Shown here: piece after piece, positions 51,333 to 60,756 of the stretch
How the letters are laid out: each line of letters opens with the position of its first letter
Numbering within the stretch: position 1 is the first letter of the stretch
Assembly: GCF_039645585.1 (NCBI RefSeq)
Contig: NZ_CP147915.1
Coordinates: 1,736,001 to 1,800,000 of the forward strand
Length of the DNA stretch: 64,000 nucleotides
Source: Sulfurimonas sp. HSL-1656
GTDB lineage: Bacteria; Campylobacterota; Campylobacteria; Campylobacterales; Sulfurimonadaceae
Direction of reading: 5' to 3'
Made by a program: the position numbers and the translations under genes
Notes under the pieces: model-generated
The model's input: the letters and a program-made list of their open reading frames with translations, nothing else
What the model was told of the DNA's origin: nothing
Databases searched by the model: none

Positions 51333-52160
51333 ATGCATTTACTTGAAAGCCCCGTTCGTGCTGCGTTTATCGAACCGGGGAATGATTACGCATATCCTCA
51401 TGCACCCAAAGGAAGTTTTTTGAACCTGCAGAGTTTTTTATGGGATTACGGAGAAAAAGTACCCGGGTACGACGTCAGGGTCGTCAATGAAAGAGAAGCG
51501 AGAGCCGCAGCGGGCATCCTCGGAACAATGGGAACCATCATCATCTTCGTCGGGATAGGCTTCAACCACATCATGGCGGCAAGAATCTATCTGGCCTTTT
51601 TGTTTATCGATTTTACGCTGAGAATGATCAGCCCGAAATACGTCCCCTCCCTGCTGCTGGGCAAATTCATCGTCCAGAACCAGAAACCGGAATACGTCGG
51701 CGGGCTGCAGAAACGCTTTGCCTGGACGCTGGGATGGCTGATCTCCCTGCCGATGGTCTGGTGGTTCGTCATTAACTGGGACATTACATTTTACAAAGTA
51801 CTGATCTGTGTTCTCTGTGCGTCACTGATGTTTTTGGAGAGTGCCTTTTCCATCTGCGTAGGGTGTATGATCTACAAACTGCTCACGCGGTTAGACCCTG
51901 TCCATTGCCCGGGCGGCACCTGCGAGCTCCGTATCAAAGAGCCCATCCAGATGTTCAACCCGGTTCAAAAAGTCATTGCAGCCCTGACCATTGTCGGTTT
52001 CCTGGTGGGGACCTACGCCTTCCTGGCATACGAAGAGCCCAAAACCTTCTTCGGCGAGTTCCTCCACGAGGCCGTTTTGACGGACGCCCAGCTCACAAAG
52101 GAGAAAGAAGAAGCATACCAGCGTGAGATGGAAAAAGAGTTCGGAGACGAGGATTTCTGA
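51333..52160 (+). CDS. DUF4395-family membrane protein
   Basis: The 275-residue protein has four to five membrane spans and two cysteine motifs facing one side, SICVGCMIY and PVHCPGGTC, which fit DUF4395 proteins that occur with sulfur- or thiol-related genes. An N-terminal soluble stretch with AAAGILGTMG precedes the first span. The C-terminus is a charged helix. No partner gene is adjacent; function is unknown. Confidence 0.75.
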   Translation: MHLLESPVRAAFIEPGNDYAYPHAPKGSFLNLQSFLWDYGEKVPGYDVRVVNEREARAAAGILGTMGTIIIFVGIGFNHIMAARIYLAFLFIDFTLRMISPKYVPSLLLGKFIVQNQKPEYVGGLQKRFAWTLGWLISLPMVWWFVINWDITFYKVLICVLCASLMFLESAFSICVGCMIYKLLTRLDPVHCPGGTCELRIKEPIQMFNPVQKVIAALTIVGFLVGTYAFLAYEEPKTFFGEFLHEAVLTDAQLTKEKEEAYQREMEKEFGDEDF

Positions 52161-52181
52161 CGCTTTCCCCCTCCCCGGGGA

Positions 52182-52388
52182 TTAATGCCCCGCCAGTGCG
52201 TCGGCCTGCGCTTCCTGCTCTTTCAGTTTGGCATTGACACTCTGCGTGACGCTTTGTGCATCACGCATGACGTCGATCTCCTGCCGCAGCACATGATCGC
52301 TTTTATCCCCTTGCGTTTCCGTATTCTGATCGGAACAGCCACCGATGAACAAAAACATCAGTACGCAAGCGGCGAACCTTTTCATCAT
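52182..52388 (-). CDS. Small lipoprotein
   Basis: The 68-residue protein has a lipobox (LMFLFIGGC) and a short hydrophilic, helical mature part (VMRDAQSVTQSVNAKLKEQEAQA). AAGGATATTC precedes the ATG at 52388. It is convergent with the DUF4395 gene. No function is evident. Confidence 0.72.
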   Translation of the reverse strand: MMKRFAACVLMFLFIGGCSDQNTETQGDKSDHVLRQEIDVMRDAQSVTQSVNAKLKEQEAQADALAGH

Positions 52389-52532
52389 GAATATCCTTCT
52401 TGACAATCTGAAACATTGTAAAGCTTTACCGTCAAACTGTCAAACCCGTTTGAAACAGACCTGCCGCATTAATAAAGGCAGAATAGAGCGTCAGCGCCGC
52501 TTTCCCTTAAGCCCCCCGTAGTAAGATTGTGC

Positions 52533-53555
52533 ATGGAAATGACATCTTTATCCCTTCTGAACTGGCTCGGTATCGCCTTCTGTATCACGCAGTCGGCGAT
52601 GTTCTCCGGGCTCAACCTCGCTTTTTTCAGCATCAGCAAAATGCGGCTGCGCATCGATATGTCCAAAGGCGACGCAGCGGCGGCCAAGGTCTACGCCATG
52701 CGCGAGGACCCGAACTTCCTGCTGACGACGATTCTCTGGGGCAACGTCGGCATCAACGTTCTGCTGACCCTGCTCTCAAACTCCGTCATGGCCGGCGTGG
52801 TCGCTTTCATCTTTTCGACGATCATCATTACTCTGTTCGGCGAGATCATCCCCCAGGCCTACTTCTCCCGCAACGCCCTTAGAATGGCCTCCGCCCTGGC
52901 ACCGCTGCTGCGCTTCTACCAACTGCTGCTCTGGCCGCTGGCGAAGCCCTCGGCCATGATGCTCGACCTCTGGCTGGGCAAGGAAGCGGTACAGTTCCTG
53001 CGCGAGAACGAGATCGAGGAGATGCTCAAACTCCACATCCTGGAGCGCGATTCGGAGATCACCCGGACCGAAGGGGTCGGCGCGCTGAACTTCCTGGCCA
53101 TGGACGACCTCAAGGTGAGCGAAGAGGGCGAACCCATCGAACCGCTGAGCATTATCCCCATGAAGTTCGAAGGCAGCGTACCGCAGTTTCCGGAGATCAC
53201 CCCCTCGGCCAAAGACCCTTTCCTGCGCCGGGTACACAGACCGCATAAATCGTGGATCATCCTCACCGACATGCGGGACAATCCCCGCCTGGTCATGGAC
53301 GCCGACGGCTTTATCAATGCCGCCCTTTTCGAATTCGAAACCTTCGACCCCATGGAGCACTGCCACCGCCCGACGATCATCACCAATATGGAGACGACCC
53401 TGGACTACATCCTGCCGGGTCTGCAGGTGGACCCGGAACATATGGAGGACGATGTCATCGACGAGGACATCATCCTCGTCTGGGGAACCGAACCCCGGAT
53501 TATCACCGGGGCGGATATTCTCGGACGCCTGCTGCGGGGGATCGTGGCAAAATAA
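52533..53555 (+). CDS. CNNM/DUF21-type transmembrane protein with CBS-like part
   Basis: The 340-residue protein starts with a DUF21 (CNNM) membrane domain: three or four spans with MFSGLNLAFFSISKMRLRI and GEIIPQAYFSRNAL. A cytoplasmic part (residues about 190-340) sits where CBS domains lie in CorB/CNNM proteins, but the CBS pattern is weak. Such proteins are linked to magnesium or cation transport. A GTG at 52527 is an alternative start. Confidence 0.8.
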   Translation: MEMTSLSLLNWLGIAFCITQSAMFSGLNLAFFSISKMRLRIDMSKGDAAAAKVYAMREDPNFLLTTILWGNVGINVLLTLLSNSVMAGVVAFIFSTIIITLFGEIIPQAYFSRNALRMASALAPLLRFYQLLLWPLAKPSAMMLDLWLGKEAVQFLRENEIEEMLKLHILERDSEITRTEGVGALNFLAMDDLKVSEEGEPIEPLSIIPMKFEGSVPQFPEITPSAKDPFLRRVHRPHKSWIILTDMRDNPRLVMDADGFINAALFEFETFDPMEHCHRPTIITNMETTLDYILPGLQVDPEHMEDDVIDEDIILVWGTEPRIITGADILGRLLRGIVAK

Positions 53556-53689
53556 CCCCCGCTGCAGCGCCCCCTCATCCCTCCCCTATATCCACACGGT
53601 ATCACTTCCATTATCTGCCGGGCAACTGCCTAACTTTCGCTCCGTACGCACATCTCCATGCAACAGAAAAAGTTATTTAACACCATTTA

Positions 53690-53765
53690 TACATAGAATA
53701 CTTTAATGTTTAGATAGGTTAGTTTTAGTATAGTTTTGTGTCAAGCGTGTAGTCAGCGTCGGTCC
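53690..53765 (+). promoter_or_regulatory. AT-rich promoter-like stretch before the giant protein gene
   Basis: Within otherwise GC-rich DNA, about 70 bases are strongly AT-rich with TTTAGTATAGTTTTG near 53730, giving a TATAGT -10-like element. It is the only obvious promoter candidate in the 278-base gap 53556-53833. Confidence 0.4.
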
Positions 53766-53833
53766 GGTCCGCTACAGCGGCATCCTGCCGATCAACCTCC
53801 CCCATCCAATGAAACAGCGAAAAAGGATTCCAT

Positions 53834-56800
53834 ATGCAACGGGAAAGTGTCAACGGTTTATTCGTCCCCACCGACGGAAGTGCCGCCGCGGAGCGCTACA
53901 GCGGCCATTTCATGAAAGTCAGCTACGTCCAGCTCATCCAGGGGCGCTCCGTCTACAGCAAAGACCGCGTCGATGTTGAAGCAGACGGCAGTTTCCGGTT
54001 CTTCATCCCCCTTAAAGAGCTGCTCTCCGATGAGATGGTTCAGATCGAACTCTATGCGCCCGACGGGGAGCTGATGGGCAAGCACTCCTACAGTTACGGC
54101 AGTCTGCATGCCGCATTCATCGATGAGAGCGCGGTGGACGATACGGGCGCGATGCAGATCGCCATCGATCCCAAAGTCATCGATTTCCAAACCTCCGAAG
54201 CCGAAGCCCTCACCCACCGTAAGGTCCGCGGCAAACTGCTCGATATCTCCGGTGAACGCAATGCAGCAGGCCTGCAGGTCATCCTGATGGTCAGCAACGA
54301 TCCGGACGCAGCGTACGACAGTGCGAGCTACCAACCGCTCCTCGCGGCCGTCACCGACAAAGAGGGCTATTTTCTGGGCAAAGTCGAAAACCTGAGCTGG
54401 CAGCAGGCCTACGGGGTCGTTGCAGGCCTGGAAGGTCAACCCATTCCCATCGCCCTGGACAGTGAAAAGAAACTCCCCCATGAGATCATCCTCGTCTCCG
54501 ACCTCACGGGACTGCCGGAGAACCTCGCCGAACTCGAGGCTTACCCCTCCCTGCCCGACGGCGACGCCCTCGCCGGCTCCGGCTCCTACTCCCAGGACCT
54601 CGGCGGGAAATGTGTCGACTTTACGGTACCGAACCGCACCCTCGAAGAGTTCAGCTACTACCACACGGTCCGTACTACAGAGCCCGAGATTCGGGGCCTG
54701 ACGGTCACCTCCTCGGAAACCAGGAAACTGCGGGACGAACTCCTCACGATCTCCGACGGGGCCTTCACGCTTCTGGGAAGGGTCAGCAGCTCCTTTTCCA
54801 GCCTCTCCGTCATGGACTACAGCGTTGAAGAGGAGGAACCGGCCGAACAGACGGTACCGGAGACAGCCCTTCGCATGGTCTCGACGGCCGGCAGTACTGC
54901 CGCTGCCGCTTCAAATTACGCCGTTGCTACACCGGTCTATAAACTGAAGATCGCGGCCGGTCCCAAAATGCTCGCCTTCAAAAGCAGCGACCTGATACAG
55001 AACATCGGATTTGATTTCAGCAATCTGCTCAAAATGCTCGCGGAGCAGCAACGCCGCCGCAAAAAACTCGAAGCGCTGCACCGCAAAGTCGCCGCAGCCT
55101 ACTGCGGCAAACACGGTGCGGAAGTGGCCCAGGAGTACTGCGACTCCCTGGAGGCGGAAGATACGCTTAACCGCAACACCGTCCGGGCGCTCCTGGGGCA
55201 TCTGCGCGAGTATGCAGGCTTTGTCAAGCCCAACACCAAGCTGGCGAAACAGTTCGAGACCTTCGCTACCGAACTCGATACCCTTGTATCAGCCCCCTAT
55301 GCCGATGCGGAAGCCATTGCCCTGACGGAGAAAAAAGGCGAAAAGCTCATTGCCGCCGTCGACAAAGGGACCGAGGAGTCCCAGGACCAGGAGGAGCTGC
55401 TGGGCTACCTTCGCCGGATCGTCACCGAACTCGCCCGTGCCAGGGAAGGCAGCGCGATCAACTTCGAGCCCTGCCCCCCGGCCGAGCAGAAAGAGACCAT
55501 GGGTATACGCTGCCTGATGCAGGAGTTTGAGAAGACCAAGGAGGTCCTGCGCAACAAGCCTGTTTTCACCCTCGGCGAGATCCTGATGATCCGCGCCAAC
55601 TACGATACCTTCCTCAACAGTATCGTCGCCTTCATGGCGCTGCTCGAAGAGTTCCACGCCTTCTACGCATCGGGCGGGAAAACGGCGTTTGCCCTCTCGC
55701 TCGAGGATGATTATTTCGTCGAACATTATGCCAGCGTCAAACACACCCTGCAGAACCTCAAACAGCAGATCTACCGTGCCATCAGCCGGATCGAGGCTAT
55801 CGAGCGCGCCTACATCACCAACCACCCCGGACGCCGCGAACTGACGGTCGAAACGAGCATCGACTGGGACGACACGCCGACGATCTATGAGAATACGACT
55901 ATAGCCCACGGCCATATCCTCCATTTCAAGCAGAAGTGGAAAGCCGACGGCTACTCCCTGGGCGACCTGCTCTACAGTCTCCCCCTCGCTCCCTGCCAGG
56001 AGAAGCAGATCGCCATTCTCGACTGGGACCGCGAAGAGCGTGCCGCACGCTCGGAGGCGCAGACCGTGACCGAATCGCTGCAGGCAAACCTCTCCCGCGA
56101 CCGCGACATCAGCGAGATCATCAACTCCTCCCTGACCGAGAACATCTACGCCAGTTCCACGAACCGCACCGGCTCTACCAGCGCCGGGATCGGCGGCGGG
56201 ATCGGCGGTTTCTTCGGGGGGATCGCCGGCGGGATCTTCGGGGGCGTCTCCCACTCGGGGGCCTCATCGAAATCGACCTCCCACCAGAGTTCGGCCCGCA
56301 ACCTCTCCTCGGGTGCATTGAACCGGCTGCAGGACAACCTGGCCCAATCCGCCTCCGCCGTCCGGGGACAGCGCAGCACCGTCGTGCAGACCGTAGGGCA
56401 GAACGAAACGGTCTCCGCCCAGACGGAAGTGATCAAGAACAACAACCACTGCCACGCCATGACCGTCGAGTACTTCGAAGTGCTCAAACACTACGCCATC
56501 GAGCAGGAACTCGTCGACGTACAGGAGTGCCTCTTCGTCCCGCTGCCCATGGGCCACTTCGACCATCAGAAGATCCTGCGCTGGAAGAACACCCTTCGCC
56601 GTGCTGTCTACGGGGCGACCCTGCGCCGCGGCTTCGACGCCATCGAGCGGATCGAGAACCACTATGCCAACTCGGACTTCCCCTCCGGGGCCTATGCCGA
56701 CGAGACCATCCGGGATTTCACGGGCCACTTCAGCCTCTCGTTTGAGCTCAAGCGTCCCTACATCAAAGACATCGAAGAGGCCACCACGACCGAATACATC

Positions 56801-58798
56801 GACCTGGCCGACTTCTTCCCGTGGCACATCGGCCACCTGGTCATCCCCTACCGCGAAGTGCCGCTGACAGAGGCGGAAAAAGACGCACTCTTCGAAGCCG
56901 ATTACGCCCCGGATATCGTCCGCTCCTTCATCGACACTCTCGAGATCGCCGCGATCGCCGAAGACGGCACCGAAATCCCGCTTGACCTTGACTATACGCT
57001 GCTCTCCACCTACCGCAGGGGGGCGCCGCTGCAGATCAACATCGCCAGCAAAACCGTGCCGGGCATTACCCGGCGCAAGATCGCGCACCTGCGTTTCCGG
57101 GCCAAAACGGCGGTCAAAGCCTCCTCGAAGATCCTCCTGCGCTCGGCCTACCTGCATTACCGCACGGACCACCTCAGCGCCTATATCCTCAATAACAGCC
57201 GGATCAACAACGACATCATCACGACCCGCGAGATCCAGTGGTCGGACTTCACTATCCGGACCGTCACGGACGCGGCGCTGCTCTATACGCCGATGACCGA
57301 CCGCGAGGAGCGCGACCCGAGACGCGAAGACCGCGAGGCGGCACAGCAGCTCGTACAGTTCCTCAACGAACACCTGGAGATGTCCCACAAGGCGATCTGG
57401 ACCGGAATGGATTCCGCCCGCCTCTTCGGCCTGCTTGACGGCTATGTCGCCCCCAACACGAACGGCAAGAGCGTCGCCAGTGTCGTCGAGAACCGGGTCA
57501 TCGGCGTCGTCGGCAACAACCTGGTGCTCAAGGTCATCCCCGGCGAACGCCTCGACCCCGTTTTCAAAAGCATCGATGACCTGATGGAGTACTACGCACC
57601 AACGACCAAACCTGACCCGTTCCGTATCAGCGTCCCGACCAAAGGGGTCTACGCCGAATCCGTCATGGGACGCTGCAACAGCTGCGAAGAGATCGACGAC
57701 AGCCGCCACTGGCGCTTTGAAGATGCCCCCTGCGGCACGACGCCGACGGCCATCTCCCCCCTCTCGACGGAGAGCCGCCGCAGCGACGTCGGCAGCCTGC
57801 AGGTCAAAGACCTGCCGACCAACATCGTCGCCATGCAGACCGCGCCTGCGGCTCCCGATCCGACGGGGCTCACAGCCGCGTACAACCTGCTGGGCAAGAG
57901 CGATATCTTCAAAGATATGACGGGGCTCGCCGGCACACAGGCCAATGCGCTTCAGGCCCTGCAGACAACCTCGAAAAGCGTCACGGACCTCGCCGGCATG
58001 GCCTCGGACATCGTCAAACAGCAGGCGATGAAAAAAGATATCGACAAAACCCTCAAGACGATCAAAAAGGCCGAGGACGGCAAACAGATCAGCAAAGATC
58101 AGGCAAACAAACTCTCCTACAGCGCGCTGAGCTCCATGGTGGGCGAAGCGACGAAGAGCGAGAAACTGACCCAGGAAAACGATGTCCAAAACGCGATCAA
58201 AAAAGCGGCCGACGCCAAAAAAGACATCACCATCAACCGCGGCAGCGAATCGGTCGCCATCTCTACGCCAAAAACGGGCGGAAGTACAGAGAGCTCCTAC
58301 GACTACACCGTTCCGGGCCTCGTCCCCACCGTTGCACAGCCCTCTTCCATGACCTGCTGGGCGACGGTCGCGACGATGATGCTCTCGTGGAAAAACAACC
58401 AGTCCTTTACCATCCAGGAGGCGATGGACCGCGCCGGCAGCACCTACCGGACGATGTTCGACAACAACCAGGGACTCCCTGCCGCAGAGCATGAGGCCTT
58501 TGCGGCGGCCTGCGGTATGAAAGGGGAGCCGCCGATGAGCTATACGCCCAACGGCATCCGCTCCCTGCTGGAAAACTACGGGCCGCTCATTGCCGTCGCG
58601 GACGAGGCACCGGGCGACAAATGGGCCATCCACGCCCGGGTCATCCGCGGGATCTACGGCGACGGAAGCGTCGACAACACCTTCCTGCGCATCAACGACC
58701 CCGCCGGGGGCAAACAGTACAGCGAATCCTTCCGGACCTTCGCCAACAAGTTCGAAGAGGTCGCCGACAGCCCGCGGCTGCAGATCATGCACTACTAG
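53834..58798 (+). CDS. Giant 1654-residue protein with C-terminal papain-like cysteine protease domain
   Basis: No full-length family is recognised. Residues 1-240 are beta-rich with regulatory-like strands (VTDKEGYFLGKV); residues about 390-760 are long helices; residues about 783-806 form a glycine-rich hydrophobic run (GIGGGIGGFFGGIAGGIFGG). A mixed region of about 600 residues follows, with a lone CNSCEE. A Lys-Ala-rich helical linker leads to the end domain from about residue 1490. There, C1508 (SSMTCWATVATMMLSW), H1600 (WAIHARVIRGI) and N1621/D1622 (RINDPAGG) fit a C70/AvrRpt2-like papain fold. There is no signal peptide, so it is cytoplasmic or exported by a special route. AAAAAGGATTCCAT precedes the start. 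Confidence 0.8.
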   Translation: MQRESVNGLFVPTDGSAAAERYSGHFMKVSYVQLIQGRSVYSKDRVDVEADGSFRFFIPLKELLSDEMVQIELYAPDGELMGKHSYSYGSLHAAFIDESAVDDTGAMQIAIDPKVIDFQTSEAEALTHRKVRGKLLDISGERNAAGLQVILMVSNDPDAAYDSASYQPLLAAVTDKEGYFLGKVENLSWQQAYGVVAGLEGQPIPIALDSEKKLPHEIILVSDLTGLPENLAELEAYPSLPDGDALAGSGSYSQDLGGKCVDFTVPNRTLEEFSYYHTVRTTEPEIRGLTVTSSETRKLRDELLTISDGAFTLLGRVSSSFSSLSVMDYSVEEEEPAEQTVPETALRMVSTAGSTAAAASNYAVATPVYKLKIAAGPKMLAFKSSDLIQNIGFDFSNLLKMLAEQQRRRKKLEALHRKVAAAYCGKHGAEVAQEYCDSLEAEDTLNRNTVRALLGHLREYAGFVKPNTKLAKQFETFATELDTLVSAPYADAEAIALTEKKGEKLIAAVDKGTEESQDQEELLGYLRRIVTELARAREGSAINFEPCPPAEQKETMGIRCLMQEFEKTKEVLRNKPVFTLGEILMIRANYDTFLNSIVAFMALLEEFHAFYASGGKTAFALSLEDDYFVEHYASVKHTLQNLKQQIYRAISRIEAIERAYITNHPGRRELTVETSIDWDDTPTIYENTTIAHGHILHFKQKWKADGYSLGDLLYSLPLAPCQEKQIAILDWDREERAARSEAQTVTESLQANLSRDRDISEIINSSLTENIYASSTNRTGSTSAGIGGGIGGFFGGIAGGIFGGVSHSGASSKSTSHQSSARNLSSGALNRLQDNLAQSASAVRGQRSTVVQTVGQNETVSAQTEVIKNNNHCHAMTVEYFEVLKHYAIEQELVDVQECLFVPLPMGHFDHQKILRWKNTLRRAVYGATLRRGFDAIERIENHYANSDFPSGAYADETIRDFTGHFSLSFELKRPYIKDIEEATTTEYIDLADFFPWHIGHLVIPYREVPLTEAEKDALFEADYAPDIVRSFIDTLEIAAIAEDGTEIPLDLDYTLLSTYRRGAPLQINIASKTVPGITRRKIAHLRFRAKTAVKASSKILLRSAYLHYRTDHLSAYILNNSRINNDIITTREIQWSDFTIRTVTDAALLYTPMTDREERDPRREDREAAQQLVQFLNEHLEMSHKAIWTGMDSARLFGLLDGYVAPNTNGKSVASVVENRVIGVVGNNLVLKVIPGERLDPVFKSIDDLMEYYAPTTKPDPFRISVPTKGVYAESVMGRCNSCEEIDDSRHWRFEDAPCGTTPTAISPLSTESRRSDVGSLQVKDLPTNIVAMQTAPAAPDPTGLTAAYNLLGKSDIFKDMTGLAGTQANALQALQTTSKSVTDLAGMASDIVKQQAMKKDIDKTLKTIKKAEDGKQISKDQANKLSYSALSSMVGEATKSEKLTQENDVQNAIKKAADAKKDITINRGSESVAISTPKTGGSTESSYDYTVPGLVPTVAQPSSMTCWATVATMMLSWKNNQSFTIQEAMDRAGSTYRTMFDNNQGLPAAEHEAFAAACGMKGEPPMSYTPNGIRSLLENYGPLIAVADEAPGDKWAIHARVIRGIYGDGSVDNTFLRINDPAGGKQYSESFRTFANKFEEVADSPRLQIMHY

Positions 58799-58921
58799 GC
58801 CTCACGCGGAGCGGTAACCCGCTCCCGCCTCTTTTACGCGGCTTTGCCGCGGCATTAGCTCAACACCGCTGTCTTGTCCATGCACACACCCGTTGGCACA
58901 CGATGCGTTATACTGCCAGTT

Positions 58922-59728
58922 ATGAAATACACGTATGCCCGCACCGTTATTCCAATATTATTTGCCATTTTTTTATTCTCCGGCTGTGCCACGAAGTCGG
59001 GAAACTGGGGAAGTGATGCCACGCTGCTGCCGGGATGGAAGGCCGTCGGCCATGCTGCCGCGGAGGCAGCACTCGACCCCCTTACATGGGCGCCGCTGGG
59101 AGCCGCGCTCTGCTTTCAGGTTGAAAATTTCGACCGGAGGGTCTCTGAGTGGGCCGTCGACCAGACCCCGGTCTTCGGCAGTACGGAGAATGCCTCTGAT
59201 GTCAGCGACACCCTGAAAGAGGCTTCCAAGATCAACTACTACGTGACCGGCGTCACCGTTCCGACGCAGGAGGGATGGCGCGGCCTCGGGGACAGGGCCC
59301 TGGGCTTGGGAGTCGGATGGGTTGCGATGACGTCAACGGCGAAAGTGACGGACTGGATGAAAGCCGGTTTCGCCCGGGAGCGGCCCGATAAAAGCGATAA
59401 GCGGAGTCTCCCCTCCGGGCACACCTCGGGGGCGTCCGTGGCGGCAACACTTGCCGCCCAGAATATTGGACATATGCCGATTCCAAGAGGCCTGCAACTG
59501 GCATGGATGGGGGCCGCATACGGTGTCGCCGGTTTGACCGGATGGGCACGGGTGGAAGCAGGTGTGCATTACCCTTCCGATGTGCTTACCGGTTTTGCCC
59601 TGGGGCACTTTATAGGGCGTTTCTTCAACGATGCCTTTATCACGCCCGCCTACCGGGACAAGGTCGCCGTCAGTGTCGATGCCCTCTCCCGCAGCGACAT
59701 GGCACTGTCACTGCACTACCGCTGGTAG
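58922..59728 (+). CDS. PAP2-family phosphatase lipoprotein
   Basis: The 268-residue protein has a lipobox (LFAIFLFSGC) and the PAP2 signature: K-x6-RP in KAGFARERP, PSGHTS and ARVEAGVHYPSD, so the acid phosphatase active site is complete. It acts in the periplasm or outer membrane, on lipid phosphates or lipid A in related enzymes. The start at 58922 gives a normal signal. It is convergent with the LpxR-like gene, 17 bases apart. Confidence 0.87.
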   Translation: MKYTYARTVIPILFAIFLFSGCATKSGNWGSDATLLPGWKAVGHAAAEAALDPLTWAPLGAALCFQVENFDRRVSEWAVDQTPVFGSTENASDVSDTLKEASKINYYVTGVTVPTQEGWRGLGDRALGLGVGWVAMTSTAKVTDWMKAGFARERPDKSDKRSLPSGHTSGASVAATLAAQNIGHMPIPRGLQLAWMGAAYGVAGLTGWARVEAGVHYPSDVLTGFALGHFIGRFFNDAFITPAYRDKVAVSVDALSRSDMALSLHYRW

Positions 59729-59745
59729 AAGAACCGTTCTGCTCC

Positions 59746-60756
59746 CTAGGGTATCTGTAACACCAGGTTCAAACGTCCGAAATAGTTGGAGCGGACATAC
59801 TGCCCGATCGGACGGCTGGGGTAGAGCTCCAGCGAAGCCCGCAGCCTTTCGTAATAGAGATCGAGCCCCAGCAGCCCCGTGATGAGCGTCGTCGGCATCT
59901 CGAAATCGTACCCATGCTGCTTAGCGTACTCGTGCAGGTAAAAATAGCCGACTACATCGGCAAAAAGTGCGAGGTTAAAGCTCCATCCCCACCTTCCCCT
60001 CCGTGTTTCCAGGTTGAGCTGATGGGCCAGCGAACGGTTGATAATGCCGCTGATCGTCACGAAGTTTTCGGGGACATTCTCCCCGATGCGCACGGCCGTA
60101 CCCCCGCCCGCCCCGACGTAGCTGCTCCCCGCGTTGACCGAGAGGCTGTTGAACCACTCGAAGGTGTAACGCTCTGCGACACGGCCGGAGTATTGGCGCG
60201 TTCCCATCACATAGCCTGTCTGGAACAGCAGCCGGTCCGGTACCTGGTTGTCCCACCCCTGCGGTTCATCGATCCGCAACAACCTATGCAGGCCCTTCTG
60301 CACACTTTCGGCCCCCGAAGAGGGTCCCATAACCCCCAGCGTCATCAGCACCTCGTGGAAGATATGCTCATTCCAGATGAACAGCGACGCGGTCAGGGCC
60401 GTCGACCCCATATAGGGAACGTCATCGTAGACGGGTTCGGTCTCATTCGTATCTTCAGGCGTAATGGCGATCCCCTGGAGGCTGATGGCCCCGTTTTGCT
60501 TCATACCGGAGAGATCAAAGGGGAACACCGCCGTCAGCAAATCGCTCATTCCCTTGACGTAGCCGTATTGAAAACTCCCCTTTTCACTTGCATCCAGTGC
60601 ATCGCTCATCCAACCGACCTGGAAACCGCCGGTGTATTTGTCGTCCGACCCGAAAATCATATCGTTGTCAATTGAAAACGACCAGCTCTCTGCAAAGAGC
60701 GGCAGGAGCAGCCCCGCCGACAGCAGCCCGATGATGAGACGCACCGTCACCCTCAT
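59746..60756 (-). CDS. lpxR: LpxR-like lipid A 3'-O-deacylase (DUF2219)
   Basis: The 336-residue outer-membrane protein has a signal peptide cleaved near LFAES. The family start FSIDNDMIFGSDDKYTGGFQ contains the Asn and Asp/Tyr/Thr residues of the LpxR active and calcium site. QGWDNQ and a beta-barrel body ending NLVLQIP follow. LpxR removes the 3' acyl chains of lipid A. It starts on the stop of the ABC permease gene (ATGA), so it is in one unit with the exporter. Confidence 0.83.
   Translation of the reverse strand: MRVTVRLIIGLLSAGLLLPLFAESWSFSIDNDMIFGSDDKYTGGFQVGWMSDALDASEKGSFQYGYVKGMSDLLTAVFPFDLSGMKQNGAISLQGIAITPEDTNETEPVYDDVPYMGSTALTASLFIWNEHIFHEVLMTLGVMGPSSGAESVQKGLHRLLRIDEPQGWDNQVPDRLLFQTGYVMGTRQYSGRVAERYTFEWFNSLSVNAGSSYVGAGGGTAVRIGENVPENFVTISGIINRSLAHQLNLETRRGRWGWSFNLALFADVVGYFYLHEYAKQHGYDFEMPTTLITGLLGLDLYYERLRASLELYPSRPIGQYVRSNYFGRLNLVLQIP

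Noticed and set aside
56264-58792. 842-codon open frame on the minus strand opposite the giant protein gene
   Set aside because: Its product is rich in Gly, Arg, Asp and Val with no recognisable motif, and it arises from GC-rich codons of the plus-strand gene, which has a ribosome site and a protease triad.
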